Assembly (NCBI RefSeq): GCF_040518285.1
Contig: NZ_CP155449.1
Location: 3,224,001-3,288,000 of the forward strand
DNA: 64,000 nt
Origin: Knoellia sp. S7-12
Lineage (GTDB): Bacteria > Actinomycetota > Actinomycetes > Actinomycetales > Dermatophilaceae
Direction: 5' to 3'
Each line of letters begins with the position of its first letter. Position 1 is the stretch's first letter. The position numbers and the translations under genes are program-made. Shown here one piece after another: positions 8,810 through 17,641 of the stretch. A model generated the notes under the pieces. The model was given only the letters and a program-made list of their open reading frames with translations. It did no database searches and was not told the origin of the DNA.

Positions 8810-9963
8810 GATGCGCTCCGCTGGGCGCGTGCGTACTCAGCCAGCGTCGCCTCGACGACGCTCTCCCACGACTGCGTGGGCGGTGTGCCGAGGTTGTGTG
8901 CCCGAAGCTGCGCAAGTCCTCCGGGATCTCCCGCGAGCTGCGCGAGTCCGGTGGCGAGGTCGTCGTCAGAACCGCGGAGTATGCCGTTGCGCCCGTCGGT
9001 GACGAAGTCCTCCACTCCCGTGCCTCGCAGGGCAGCGATTGCCAGTCCGGCGGTGCGCGCCTCGAGCGCAGCGATACCGAAGGCCTCAAGGCGAGCGGTC
9101 GAGAGATAGATGTCGCTGCGCCTGTGCAGCTCACGCAGCTGCTCGCGGCTCACGCGCCCGGGCAGGTGGATCCAGTCGATGCCGTGCCGCTCGAGCTGTG
9201 CGGCGATGAGGCGGCGCTGAGGGCCATCGCCGACGAGCTGGGCTTCAAGCCGTGCGCCGGGCGCCGAACGATCGAGCTGCTCGCGAGCGGAGCGGAGGAC
9301 GTCGATGAGGGCGCCCGGTCGCTTGCGGCGGACGAACCGCATGGCGCTGACGACCCGCACGACACCGTCGTCCGGGCGAGGCTCGCCAGTCTGGTCCGGT
9401 GGACGCCACTGACCGACGTCGACGCCGTTGCCCAGGACGTGCACGTCGGCGCCGCCGGCGATCCCGCTCACCCGCTCGGCCGCCATCGCCGACACGGCCG
9501 ACAGAGCGACGCCTGCCTCACCCCACCGGCGAGCGTGTCCGAGCGCACGGAAGATCGGTGCGCTGCGATCGATGACGCAGTGCCAGGTCGCGGCCGTGGG
9601 CAGGCCTGCATCGACAGCCACGCCGATCATGTCCGTGGCAAACGGACTGACGACGCCCATGTGCCCGTGGACCACGTCGAAGCCACCGGACGTCAGCAGC
9701 TCGCGCACCTCGTCCTTGACGAACGGGTTGATCGGCGGCGCTCCGGGGATCGACAGGGGCAGGCGGTGCACGGTGACGCCCTCAGCAGCCACTTCGGTCG
9801 TGGCCGCCCGTGTGTCGCCCGGTGTGGCCGTCACGACCTCGACCTCGTGCCCGCCGGCGCTCAACCGGTGCGCGAGATCGTGCACCTGGACCTCGATACC
9901 ACCGAGGCGAGGCACATAGCAGTCCGACAACAGGGCGACCTTCACGAGCGACCAGCCTGCCAT
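8806..9963 (-). CDS. Glycosyltransferase family 4 (GT-B fold)
   Basis: This 385-residue protein has the group 1/GT4 layout. The N-terminal acceptor domain starts KVALLSDCYVPRLGGIEVQVHDLAHRL with the Gly-Gly loop, and the C-terminal domain carries the nucleotide-sugar E-x7-E region in STARLEAFGIAALEARTAGL (about residues 295-315). GT4 retaining enzymes transfer a sugar from a nucleotide donor to lipid or glycan acceptors; the acceptor here is unknown. Start is ATG 9963, with an in-frame GTG at 9945 (VKVALLSD) as an alternative. It is divergent from a PIG-L-type deacetylase only 17 bp away, hinting at a shared glycan or glycolipid pathway. Confidence 0.85.
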   Translation of the reverse strand: MAGWSLVKVALLSDCYVPRLGGIEVQVHDLAHRLSAGGHEVEVVTATPGDTRAATTEVAAEGVTVHRLPLSIPGAPPINPFVKDEVRELLTSGGFDVVHGHMGVVSPFATDMIGVAVDAGLPTAATWHCVIDRSAPIFRALGHARRWGEAGVALSAVSAMAAERVSGIAGGADVHVLGNGVDVGQWRPPDQTGEPRPDDGVVRVVSAMRFVRRKRPGALIDVLRSAREQLDRSAPGARLEAQLVGDGPQRRLIAAQLERHGIDWIHLPGRVSREQLRELHRRSDIYLSTARLEAFGIAALEARTAGLAIAALRGTGVEDFVTDGRNGILRGSDDDLATGLAQLAGDPGGLAQLRAHNLGTPPTQSWESVVEATLAEYARAQRSAS

Positions 9964-9980
9964 GCGTCAGGATGGTCGCG

Positions 9981-10841
9981 ATGACACGCACGCTCGTGGC
10001 CTTCCACGCCCACCCCGATGACGAGGCACTCCTCACCTCCGGCACGATGGCCAAGGCCGCTGCCGCAGGGCACCGAGTCGTGCTCGTCATCGCCACCGAC
10101 GGCGCTCTCGGGCTCGCCTCCGACGACTTCAAGGGCACGGGCTCCACGGACGAATTCGGGCTGGCCGACGTCCGCCTCGCGGAAGCCCGCGAGTCCGCCC
10201 ATGCTCTGGGTGTGGCCCGGGTCGAGTGGTTGGGCTACGCCGACTCCGGTCATGGGGGCCCCATCCCCGCCGACCCTCCCGGACAGATGCGTTTCTGCCG
10301 CGCTCCGCTCGAGGAGGCCGCCGAGCGCCTCGCCGCCGTGCTGCGCACCGAACGCGCCGACGTGCTCCTCACCTACGACGCGCAGGGCGGCTACGGACAC
10401 CGGGACCACGTGCGGGTCCACGAGGTCGGGGCGCGGGCAGCCGAGATCGCTCGCTCGCTTTCGAGCTCTGTGACTCCCCGGGTGCTCGAGGCCACGGTCC
10501 CCCGCGACACGATCGCCCGAGCTGTGCGCCTCGTCGGCAAGGTCTATCACTACCCCGACGAGTTCGACCCCACCGTCTTCGAGCGCAGCTACACCGCCCG
10601 CGCCGACATCACCCACCGCATCAACGTCCGTCGTCAGGCGGGCGCCAAGAGGGCGTCCATGCGGGCCCACGCATCCCAGGCGTCGAGCAACGGCGGCGAC
10701 CGAACCCTTGCCGCGTTCCTGCGCATCCCCCGCCCCGCCTACGACCTGGTCTTCGGGCGCGAGTGGTTCCGCGACCCGACCGTGACGACCTCGGGCGACA
10801 CGGCCGGCATACGCACCGACATCTTCGAAGGACTTCCGTGA
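9981..10841 (+). CDS. PIG-L/LmbE family N-acetylglucosaminyl deacetylase
   Basis: The 286-residue protein begins MTRTLVAFHAHPDDEALLTSG, with the HPDDE metal/catalytic motif near residue 10 and the second zinc-ligand motif GGYGHRDHVRVHE near 130. These define the LmbE/PIG-L family, Zn2+ enzymes that remove acetyl groups from GlcNAc conjugates (MshB, PIG-L). Start ATG 9981 follows CAGGA; an ATG three codons earlier (9972) is possible. It is divergent from the glycosyltransferase and overlaps the flippase-like gene by 4 bp. It differs from MshB beyond the motifs, so mycothiol synthesis is not assumed. Confidence 0.85.
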   Translation: MTRTLVAFHAHPDDEALLTSGTMAKAAAAGHRVVLVIATDGALGLASDDFKGTGSTDEFGLADVRLAEARESAHALGVARVEWLGYADSGHGGPIPADPPGQMRFCRAPLEEAAERLAAVLRTERADVLLTYDAQGGYGHRDHVRVHEVGARAAEIARSLSSSVTPRVLEATVPRDTIARAVRLVGKVYHYPDEFDPTVFERSYTARADITHRINVRRQAGAKRASMRAHASQASSNGGDRTLAAFLRIPRPAYDLVFGREWFRDPTVTTSGDTAGIRTDIFEGLP

Positions 10842-11902
10842 GCACGCGCACCAAGCAGATCATCCGAGCCGTCGTCGGGCTGGGGCTCGCTGTCGCCCTG
10901 CTCGGTTGGGGCTTCCCGATCTTCGCCGACACCACGTGGGGCGAGATCTTCGACCACGTCCAGGCCGTCCCCTGGTGGCATGCCTTTGGCTTCCTCGGGC
11001 TCGTCCTCCTCGGACTGGGGAGCTACACGTTCACGTTCACCGGATCCCTCCCCGGCCTGAGCCAGTGGCGCGCGTTCATCGTCAACATCTGCGGCTCCTC
11101 GGTGAGCAACCTGCTCCCGGGCGGCGGCGCTGTGGGTCTCGCGGCGACCTATACGATCCTGCGGTCCTGGGGCTTTAAGAACCGCGATGTCTCGACGTCC
11201 GCGATCGTGACTGGTGTGTGGAACACGCTCGCCAGGATTGCTCTTCCCATCGTCGCGATCATCATGCTGTGGGTCGGCAACGACGGACTGCCCGGGGCGC
11301 TGACGAGTGCAGCCTTCGCCGCCACCCTCTCGGGCCTGACGATCTTCGGGATCTTCGTCGCGATCCTGGCCAGCGAGAAAGCAGCCCAGACCATTGGGCG
11401 CGGTCTCGACAAACTGATCGCGCCGCTGATGCGTCGCCGCAAGCGCACGATGAGCATCGATGCGCTCGTCCACGACATGCGCCTGCGGATCAACGAAGTC
11501 GTCCGCCACGGCTGGGTGTCCATGACGCTGGGAATGGTCGGCTTCTTCGGTTTCTACTTCGTGCTGTTCTGGCTGATCATGCACTCGGTCGGTGTGTTCC
11601 TGCCGATGGGGATCTTGTTCGCCGCGTTTGCCATCGGTCGGTTGATCACGGCGGTCGGCATCACGCCCGGGGGCGTCGGTCTCACCGAGTCGGCAACCGT
11701 CGTCGCGCTCGTCGGGTGGGGCGCAGACACAGCTGGTGCAGGCGCCGGGGTGTTCCTGTTCTCGATCTTCACTCACCTCATGGAAGTGCCGCTCGGCGCC
11801 CTTGGCTGGCTCGTCTGGTCCACGAGTCCCCGCGTCAAGGACGCCACCGGCGAGGACGAAGACCAAGACCCGATCGACGAGACCACCCCCGCCACCGCCT
11901 AA
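10838..11902 (+). CDS. Lysylphosphatidylglycerol synthase TM-region (UPF0104) flippase-like protein
   Basis: The 354-residue polytopic protein (about eight helices) has the conserved small-residue signatures of the UPF0104/AglD/MprF-N family: SSVSNLLPGGGAVGLAATY near residue 90 and ITAVGITPGGVGLTESATV near 275. Members flip lipids or lipid-linked sugars. GTG start at 10838 overlaps the deacetylase stop (GTGA), giving a two-gene operon. The C-terminus is an acidic tail (ATGEDEDQDPIDETT). A lipid-linked glycan substrate is inferred from the adjacent deacetylase and glycosyltransferase. Confidence 0.8.
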   Translation: MSTRTKQIIRAVVGLGLAVALLGWGFPIFADTTWGEIFDHVQAVPWWHAFGFLGLVLLGLGSYTFTFTGSLPGLSQWRAFIVNICGSSVSNLLPGGGAVGLAATYTILRSWGFKNRDVSTSAIVTGVWNTLARIALPIVAIIMLWVGNDGLPGALTSAAFAATLSGLTIFGIFVAILASEKAAQTIGRGLDKLIAPLMRRRKRTMSIDALVHDMRLRINEVVRHGWVSMTLGMVGFFGFYFVLFWLIMHSVGVFLPMGILFAAFAIGRLITAVGITPGGVGLTESATVVALVGWGADTAGAGAGVFLFSIFTHLMEVPLGALGWLVWSTSPRVKDATGEDEDQDPIDETTPATA

Positions 11903-11905
11903 ACC

Positions 11906-12001
11906 CCCGACTTATTGCGCAATCCGTCCAAACTGCCGACTTATTGCGCAAAGCGTCGGTGCTCGCTGGGCTCGCATCCGACGCTTTGCGCAATAAGTCG
12001 G
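11906..12001. repeat. TTGCGCAA palindrome plus extra half-copy, likely bidirectional terminator
   Basis: A perfect 24-bp inverted repeat (arms 11936-11959 and 11978-12001, 18-nt loop) sits between the convergent flippase and asparagine synthase genes. Its arm contains CGACTTATTGCGCAAAGCGTCG. A third, single arm of the same family lies just upstream at 11906-11928 in direct orientation, ending in TCCGTC instead of AGCGTC. A relative is at 33745-33807. A strong hairpin here would end both transcripts. Confidence 0.75.
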
Positions 12002-12005
12002 GTCC

Positions 12006-14681
12006 TCAGTCCTGGATGAAGACGAGCGCCATCGGGGTCTGCTCACTGCCCTGACCCAACGGGTTGTCGGCGAACATCTCCTCGAACCGCGCCTTGTCGT
12101 CCGGCACGTCGCTGCCAAGAACATTGCGACCGATGTCGTTGGCGTCCATGACGATCGTCCCGGCGAACGACTCCCTGTATGCCGCGGGCACCCGAGCGCG
12201 GATCCCTGCGGACAGCCGTGCGGCCACCTCGTCGGGGTCCTTGGGTGCGAGCTTGGCGGAGACGTTGGACGGGTACGCGCTGTATTCGGTCGGGCCGTCG
12301 ATGGCAGCGATATCGTTGCCGACGAGCTCATAGAAGAGACCCTTGCGGCCGATGACCTTGCCCACGGCGCCGCCAGCAGCGGCATACAGAACGCGGGAAA
12401 GCCCGGCCTCCTCGATGGCGAGCTGCATCGTGAACGGTGACCCGAGGCCGATTCCGGCAGGGGTGCGGGTGACGTACTTGGACAGGACGCGGGCGGGCTT
12501 GCCGACCTTGATGTCCCAGATGAAGTACGACCGGCCTTGCGTGATGGCGATGATCTTCTCGGAGATGAAGAGGTACCAACGGCCCGTGGTCGCGGCCCCG
12601 TGCTCGGGACCGGCGCCCGGCAACGCCGAGAAGAACTCGTCCAGCCGGGGCAGCACCTTGGCGTCGAGGTCATCACCCTCGGCGAACAGCTCGGTGCGCA
12701 ACGGATAGCGGCGCACGGTCTCGCCTCGCTCGGTGGTGATGTCGAGGACCTTGCCGGAGTTGGGCTGGACGTCGTCCTTGGGCGCAGCCTGCGCCGTGGC
12801 CTTGTCGACCTGGGGCGCCTCGTCGAAGTACTCCTGCAGCCACAGTTCGAGGTTGATGAACCGCCAGAACATCATCGTGTCGGCGTTGTTGCTGCCCTTG
12901 ATCCAGCCCTCGAAAGCGTGAAGCACCTCGGTCTGGCTGAAGTAGGGACGGTTCGCGAACGACTCGCTGAGGAAGATCGAGTAGAAGTGGTTCTTGAGCC
13001 GCATGAACCACTCGGCCTGCGGCGTCGTGAAGCCAATCTTGTTGCGGCGACGGTTGATTGACTCGGGCAACACGCCCCGGGTCGCGTCACGAAGGATGCG
13101 CTTGTTCCAGCCGTCCTTGATGATCGCCTCGTCGGTCAGGCTGAAGATGAACTTCACGACCTCCTTGTCGAGGAACGGCACGCGCCCCTCGAGACTGAAG
13201 CGCATCGTGTTCTTGTCCTCGTAACGCAGCAGGCTCGGGAGGCTGTTGTGGAACAGGTCCTGGATGAGCCGCTTCTTGAGGTTGCTCTGCTCGACCGGGA
13301 AGCGCTCGTCGGTGTAGCGCGACACGAACTGCGAGTTCATGAGCGAGGTGACCGGCACATCCTTGCGGCCCTTGAGCTTGGCCCTGACCTTGAAGCGTCC
13401 GAGGCGATAGAGCACGTCGAGCGACTTGCTCAGCTCGGCGGCGGCCACCTTGGCACCCTGGGCGCGCAGCTGGCGCAGATAGACGGCGTAGTAGGGGATG
13501 TAACCGGCCATCATCTCGTCGGCGCCCTGGCCGTCGAGAAGGACGGTGACGTGCTGGGTGGCCTTGCGCATCACCTGGAACTGCGCATAGGGACCACTCG
13601 AGATGAGCGGCTCCTCCTGGGTGCGGATGAAGTCGCGCAGGTCGGCCTTGAACTCCTCGGGCTTGGGGAGGATCTTGTGCCCGTCGACGTGCCCCTCGCA
13701 GATCTCGAGGACCTCGTCGACGTACTTCTCCTCATCGTTGATCGAGTTCGGGAAGACGGCACTGAAGGTGTTCTGCCGCACGCCAACCGACTGCGTGCGC
13801 TCGTCACCCTCGTTGATCAGCTGGTTGATGATGACGGCGACGGCCGAGCTGTCGAGCCCGCCCGAGAGCGACGTGCCGACGGGCACCTCGGACTGCAGGC
13901 GCAGGCGGATGGACTCGACCAGGCGCGCCTTGTATTCGGCAGCGGCCGCGTCGTCATAGGGACGCTGTTCCAGTGCCAGCTCGGCCAGCTCTTCACGCAG
14001 ACGCGTGAACATGCTTCGGCGTATGCCGTTCGCATCCGCTTGGAGCATCTCTCCCGGTTGCAGCCGCTCGATGCCGTCGAAGAACGTCTCTGTCCCGTCC
14101 TCGTGGGCGCGGAACTTGAGGTAGCGGTAGATCGACCGCTCGTTGGGCTTCTTCTCGTAGAGGCCGCTGGCGAGGATCGGGCGGATCTCGCTGGCGAACA
14201 TGAGCGCCTCGGGGCCAGAGCCGCCCTCGGAAGCCGGCACACGGCATACATAGACCGGTTTGATCCCGAAGTGGTCGCGCGCCAAGGTGAGCCGCTGCTC
14301 GTCACGGTCCCAGATCGCGAGGCCGAACATGCCGTTGAAGCGATCGAACGCCTCGCCACCCCACTGCGCGAACGCCTGGAGGACGACCTCGGTGTCGCTG
14401 TCGGTCTCGAACGTGCGGCCGAGGCCCTCGAGCTCCGCGCGCAGGTCGAGGTAGTTGTAGACCTCACCGTTGTAGGCGATCGTGTAGCGCCCACCATCGG
14501 TGGCCATCGGCTGCTGACCGTGAGCACGGTCGATGATCGAGAGGCGACGGTGCGCGAGGCCGCAGGGTCCGTCGACAAAGACGCCCTCACCGTCGGGGCC
14601 GCGGTGCTCCATGCAGTCGTTCATCGTGCCCAGGAGTGCCTCGTTGGCGCTCAGGCCGTAGTAGCCGGCGATGCCACACAT
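12006..14681 (-). CDS. asnB: Asparagine synthase (glutamine-hydrolysing) fused to an F420-0:gamma-glutamyl ligase-like domain
   Basis: The 891-residue protein is about 250 residues longer than usual AsnB. Residues 2-190 are a class II glutamine amidotransferase with nucleophile Cys2 (MCGIAGYYG, EHRGPDGEG, IAYNGEVYNY). Residues about 230-615 are the ATP-dependent synthetase with the PP-loop SLSGGLDSSAVAV and LLDGQGADEMMAGY. After a linker of about 40 residues, residues about 660-891 form a second domain: RYPLRTELFAEGDD, FISEKIIAITQGR, GIGLGSPFTMQLAIEEAG, VMDANDIGRNVLG and a terminal EQTPMALVF. This matches my recollection of CofE-like (PF01996) proteins, which ligate glutamate to F420-0. The fusion is in one uninterrupted frame. 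Whether the product is still asparagine is open. Confidence 0.85.
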   Translation of the reverse strand: MCGIAGYYGLSANEALLGTMNDCMEHRGPDGEGVFVDGPCGLAHRRLSIIDRAHGQQPMATDGGRYTIAYNGEVYNYLDLRAELEGLGRTFETDSDTEVVLQAFAQWGGEAFDRFNGMFGLAIWDRDEQRLTLARDHFGIKPVYVCRVPASEGGSGPEALMFASEIRPILASGLYEKKPNERSIYRYLKFRAHEDGTETFFDGIERLQPGEMLQADANGIRRSMFTRLREELAELALEQRPYDDAAAAEYKARLVESIRLRLQSEVPVGTSLSGGLDSSAVAVIINQLINEGDERTQSVGVRQNTFSAVFPNSINDEEKYVDEVLEICEGHVDGHKILPKPEEFKADLRDFIRTQEEPLISSGPYAQFQVMRKATQHVTVLLDGQGADEMMAGYIPYYAVYLRQLRAQGAKVAAAELSKSLDVLYRLGRFKVRAKLKGRKDVPVTSLMNSQFVSRYTDERFPVEQSNLKKRLIQDLFHNSLPSLLRYEDKNTMRFSLEGRVPFLDKEVVKFIFSLTDEAIIKDGWNKRILRDATRGVLPESINRRRNKIGFTTPQAEWFMRLKNHFYSIFLSESFANRPYFSQTEVLHAFEGWIKGSNNADTMMFWRFINLELWLQEYFDEAPQVDKATAQAAPKDDVQPNSGKVLDITTERGETVRRYPLRTELFAEGDDLDAKVLPRLDEFFSALPGAGPEHGAATTGRWYLFISEKIIAITQGRSYFIWDIKVGKPARVLSKYVTRTPAGIGLGSPFTMQLAIEEAGLSRVLYAAAGGAVGKVIGRKGLFYELVGNDIAAIDGPTEYSAYPSNVSAKLAPKDPDEVAARLSAGIRARVPAAYRESFAGTIVMDANDIGRNVLGSDVPDDKARFEEMFADNPLGQGSEQTPMALVFIQD

Positions 14682-14745
14682 GTATGGGGGTCCTCAGATC
14701 TGTTCAGGGGTACCGGTCAAGCCTGCCACAGGGCGGACGAGAGTC

Positions 14746-16329
14746 TCACTCCCACTCGATCGTGCCCGGCGGCTTGCTCGTGACATCGAGCACGACCCGG
14801 TTGACCTCGGGCACCTCGTTGGTGATGCGGGTCGAGATCTTGGCGAGCACGTCGTAGGGCACGCGCGTCCAGTCGGCCGTCATGGCGTCCTCGGACGAGA
14901 CGGGCCGCAGCACGACGGGGTGGCCATAGGTGCGGCCGTCGCCCTGGACACCGACGGAGCGGACGTCGGCGAGCAGCACGACCGGGCACTGCCAGATGTC
15001 GCGGTCGAGGCCGGCCGAGGACAGCTCGGCGCGGGCGATCTGGTCGGCGGCGCGCAGGATCTCGAGGCGCTCACCGGTGACCTCACCGACGATCCGGATG
15101 CCGAGACCGGGGCCTGGGAACGGCTGGCGCCACACGATCTCGTCGGGCACCCCGAGCTCGAGACCCACCTGGCGCACCTCGTCCTTGAAGAGCAGACGCA
15201 GCGGCTCGACGAGCTTGAACTGGAGGTCGTCAGGGAGCCCACCGACGTTGTGGTGCGACTTGATGTTGGCCGCACCGGTGCCGCCACCGGACTCGACGAC
15301 GTCCGGATAGAGCGTGCCCTGGACGAGGAACTCGACCGGGTGACCGTCGCTCTCGGCGGAACCGACGACGTCGCGGGCGGCCTGCTCGAAGACGCGGATG
15401 AACTCGCGGCCGATGATCTTGCGCTTCTCCTCGGGGTCCGAGACGCCCGCCAGCGCACCCAGGAACTGGTCCTTGGCATCGACAGTGATGAGGTCGACCC
15501 CGGTCGCGTCCACGAAGTCCTTCTGGACCTGCTCGGCCTCGCCGGAACGCAGCAGTCCGTGGTCGACGAAGACACAGGTCAGCTGGTCGCCGACGGCCCG
15601 CTGGACCAGCGCTGCTGCCACGGACGAGTCGACGCCACCGGAGAGGGCGCACAGGACGCGCTTGTCGCCGACGGTCTCCTTGACCTGCTCGACCAGGGAC
15701 TCGACGACGTTGTGCGCCGTCCACTCGCCGGCGAGCCCGGCGCCACGCAGGAGGAAGTTCTCGAGCACCCGCTGCCCGAAGGTCGAGTGCATGACCTCGG
15801 GGTGCCACTGCACGCCATAGAGACGACGCTCGTCGTCCTCGAAGGCCGCGACCGGTGCACCGGACGTCGTTGCCGTGACGCGCATCCCCTCAGGGGCGGC
15901 CGTGGCGGAGTCACCGTGGCTCATCCACACCGACTGGTCACCGGGCTGGCCGTTGAACAGGGTCGACGTCGAGTCGGAGATCTGCGCCGGGGTCGAGCCG
16001 TACTCGCTCAGACCGGTCTTCTCGACCGTGCCCCCAAGCGCCTTGACCATGGCCTGGAAGCCGTAGCACATGCCGAACACCGGGACACCGGCCTCGAGCA
16101 GGGCCGGGTCGAGGGTGGGTGCACCCTCGGCATAGACCGAGCTCGGTCCGCCGGACAGGATGATCGCGGCCGGCTGCTTCGCGAGCAGCTCGGCGGCAGG
16201 CATCGTCGAGGGGACGACCTCGCTGAAGACATTGGCCTCACGCACGCGCCGGGCGATGAGCTGCGCGTACTGGGCGCCGAAGTCGACGACGATGACGGGG
16301 CGCTCGGACAAGTGGGGGATTTCGCTCAC
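14746..16329 (-). CDS. guaA: GMP synthase (glutamine-hydrolysing)
   Basis: This 527-residue enzyme converts XMP to GMP, the final step of guanine nucleotide synthesis. The N-terminal class I amidotransferase ([18 protein letters not shown]) has its nucleophile Cys in [11 protein letters not shown] (about residue 88). The ATP-pyrophosphatase domain has the P-loop [17 protein letters not shown] (about residue 235), and the C-terminus ends [16 protein letters not shown] as in all GuaA. I chose GTG 16329 because a TAGCCT hexamer ends six bases before it, which predicts a leaderless mRNA. The GTG at 16335 would place the start inside that spacer. Confidence 0.93.
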   Translation of the reverse strand: MSEIPHLSERPVIVVDFGAQYAQLIARRVREANVFSEVVPSTMPAAELLAKQPAAIILSGGPSSVYAEGAPTLDPALLEAGVPVFGMCYGFQAMVKALGGTVEKTGLSEYGSTPAQISDSTSTLFNGQPGDQSVWMSHGDSATAAPEGMRVTATTSGAPVAAFEDDERRLYGVQWHPEVMHSTFGQRVLENFLLRGAGLAGEWTAHNVVESLVEQVKETVGDKRVLCALSGGVDSSVAAALVQRAVGDQLTCVFVDHGLLRSGEAEQVQKDFVDATGVDLITVDAKDQFLGALAGVSDPEEKRKIIGREFIRVFEQAARDVVGSAESDGHPVEFLVQGTLYPDVVESGGGTGAANIKSHHNVGGLPDDLQFKLVEPLRLLFKDEVRQVGLELGVPDEIVWRQPFPGPGLGIRIVGEVTGERLEILRAADQIARAELSSAGLDRDIWQCPVVLLADVRSVGVQGDGRTYGHPVVLRPVSSEDAMTADWTRVPYDVLAKISTRITNEVPEVNRVVLDVTSKPPGTIEWE

Positions 16330-16335
16330 CCGCAC

Positions 16336-16341
16336 AGGCTA
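16336..16341 (-). promoter_or_regulatory. -10 box for leaderless guaA
   Basis: TAGCCT on the minus strand, then six bases (GTGCGG), then the GTG start. Transcription would begin at or next to the start codon. The box abuts the hairpin at 16341-16382. Confidence 0.55.
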
Positions 16342-16382
16342 CCGGCGGCCACGGCGCGCATTTCACGCCGTGGGCCGCCGGT
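16341..16382. terminator. Hairpin between DUF3817 gene and guaA
   Basis: Arms 16341-16356 and 16366-16382 (ACCGGCGGCC-ACGGCG against its complement with one bulged base) enclose a 9-base loop. On the minus strand it would end the DUF3817 transcript immediately before the guaA promoter. Confidence 0.6.
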
Positions 16383-16491
16383 GATCAGAGCCTCAGTGCC
16401 AGGGGCTCAGCGCCGACTCCAGAGGGTGTTGACCTCGCTGGCCTCGACGGAGTCCGGGTCAGACCAAGGTCAGGGTCACGTCAGCATCGGG

Positions 16492-16872
16492 TCAGCGCCC
16501 GGCAAGGCGTCCCTCGACCTCGCCCGCGACCTTGCGCTCCACCCAGAACGACAGGAACGGCACACATCCGGCGAGCATGACACCGACCATCTTGGGCAGC
16601 GACCAGCCCACCTTGAAGCCGAGATTGGTGGTGGCGACGAGATAGACCATGTAGATGAAGCCGTGGGGCTGCGGCCACCAGTGCAGCGGGTTCTGCTCGC
16701 CCTTCATCGACGTGGCCCTCTCGAGGATTATCTCGACCACGAGCACGAGCAGACCGATGCCGACGATGAACGCCATGACCTTGAAGAAGGTCAGCGCCTT
16801 GCGCGCGGCTGCCTCGTCACGGATCACGCCTTGCTTCTTGCTCGTCTGGTTCGTCTGAGTCACGCCCACCAT
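16492..16872 (-). CDS. DUF3817 small membrane protein
   Basis: The 126-residue protein has three hydrophobic segments: FFKVMAFIVGIGLLVLVVEIIL, HGFIYMVYLVATTNLGFKVG and a segment around VGVMLAGCVPFLSFWVE. The signature region NPLHWWPQPHGFIYMVYL is typical of DUF3817 actinobacterial proteins of unknown function, often near heme/cytochrome genes. Start ATG 16872 overlaps the end of the SURF1 gene by 56 bp. A GTG at 16863 is a plausible shorter start and still overlaps. Both frames encode family-typical protein, so the overlap is real. The upstream neighbour SURF1 suggests a respiratory-chain context. Confidence 0.8.
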   Translation of the reverse strand: MVGVTQTNQTSKKQGVIRDEAAARKALTFFKVMAFIVGIGLLVLVVEIILERATSMKGEQNPLHWWPQPHGFIYMVYLVATTNLGFKVGWSLPKMVGVMLAGCVPFLSFWVERKVAGEVEGRLAGR

Positions 16873-17599
16873 TGTCCCCTGCCTCCTCCACGTCGTGGCG
16901 CACGGTCCTCCACCAGAGATAGAGAGCGAAGATCGCAAAGACCCACCACTGCAGTGCGTATGCCGCGTTGCGCCACTTGAATCCCGTCTCACCTGTCGGG
17001 GTGGGCACCCTTGCCATCGATCCCAGCGCGGTCGCCGACGGGGCCGGCGTCTCGCTCTGCTGGAAGACGAACGCGTTGTAGAGGTCCCCGGGCCAACGGC
17101 CCACGAGAACGGACGTGTCGATCGAGCCGAGCTGACCCTCGGGAGGTGGCGCACCGGCATACGGGGACTCCGGCGGAGCCAGCCCACCCGTGACGGTGAC
17201 GGTTCCGCGCGGGACGGGAGGCGCGTCGTCGGGTGCGGTGACGTAGCCCCGCAGGACCGGGAGCGTGGCCCCCGTCGCCGAGACCTTGAGCGGCGCGACG
17301 ACCCAGAAGCCGGTGCGTCCGTCGAGGCGCCGGCCGGCCACGATGACCTGGTCGGTGCCGAACTCACCGGTGGCCGAGACGGGACGCGTGCTCAGGTTGT
17401 TGGGGAAGTCGATGTGCGGCCGCAGCACCGTCTCGACGGCGACCGGCTGCTGCACCCGCGCCTTCTCGAGCGACTCGCGCAGGGCCTCGTCCTCGGCGAC
17501 GCCGAGCTGCCAGCGGCCGAGCTGGATGAAGGCGATGACGATGAGCAGGGCGACCACGAGCAACCCGAGGTGGCGAGGCTTGAGGGCGGAGCGGAGCAC
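16817..17599 (-). CDS. SURF1 family cytochrome oxidase assembly protein
   Basis: The 260-residue protein has the SURF1 topology: an N-terminal helix (LGLLVVALLIVIAFIQLGRWQLG, which includes the family motif LGxWQL), a large extracytoplasmic domain, and a second helix near residue 220 (LQWWVFAIFALYLWWRTV). The motifs STRPVSATGEF, FWVVAPL and VLRGYV match the family. SURF1 helps assemble the heme a3/CuB centre of cytochrome c oxidase. The charged C-terminal tail of about 30 residues overlaps the start of the DUF3817 gene. The gene is upstream of DUF3817 in the same orientation and probably co-transcribed. Confidence 0.88.
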   Translation of the reverse strand: MLRSALKPRHLGLLVVALLIVIAFIQLGRWQLGVAEDEALRESLEKARVQQPVAVETVLRPHIDFPNNLSTRPVSATGEFGTDQVIVAGRRLDGRTGFWVVAPLKVSATGATLPVLRGYVTAPDDAPPVPRGTVTVTGGLAPPESPYAGAPPPEGQLGSIDTSVLVGRWPGDLYNAFVFQQSETPAPSATALGSMARVPTPTGETGFKWRNAAYALQWWVFAIFALYLWWRTVRHDVEEAGDNGGRDSDEPDEQEARRDP

Positions 17600-17641
17600 T
17601 GAATGAGCGTAGTCGCGGCCTGCGCACGGGCGACTCCCGGC

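Noticed and set aside
8806..10841. Glycosyltransferase plus PIG-L deacetylase as MshA/MshB of mycothiol synthesis
   Set aside because: Beyond family motifs neither sequence looks like MshA or MshB, and the flippase-like partner suggests a lipid-linked substrate instead.
13248..14783. Open frame of about 510 codons opposite the asparagine synthase N-terminus
   Set aside because: Shadow of the real gene; no motifs and no ribosome site.
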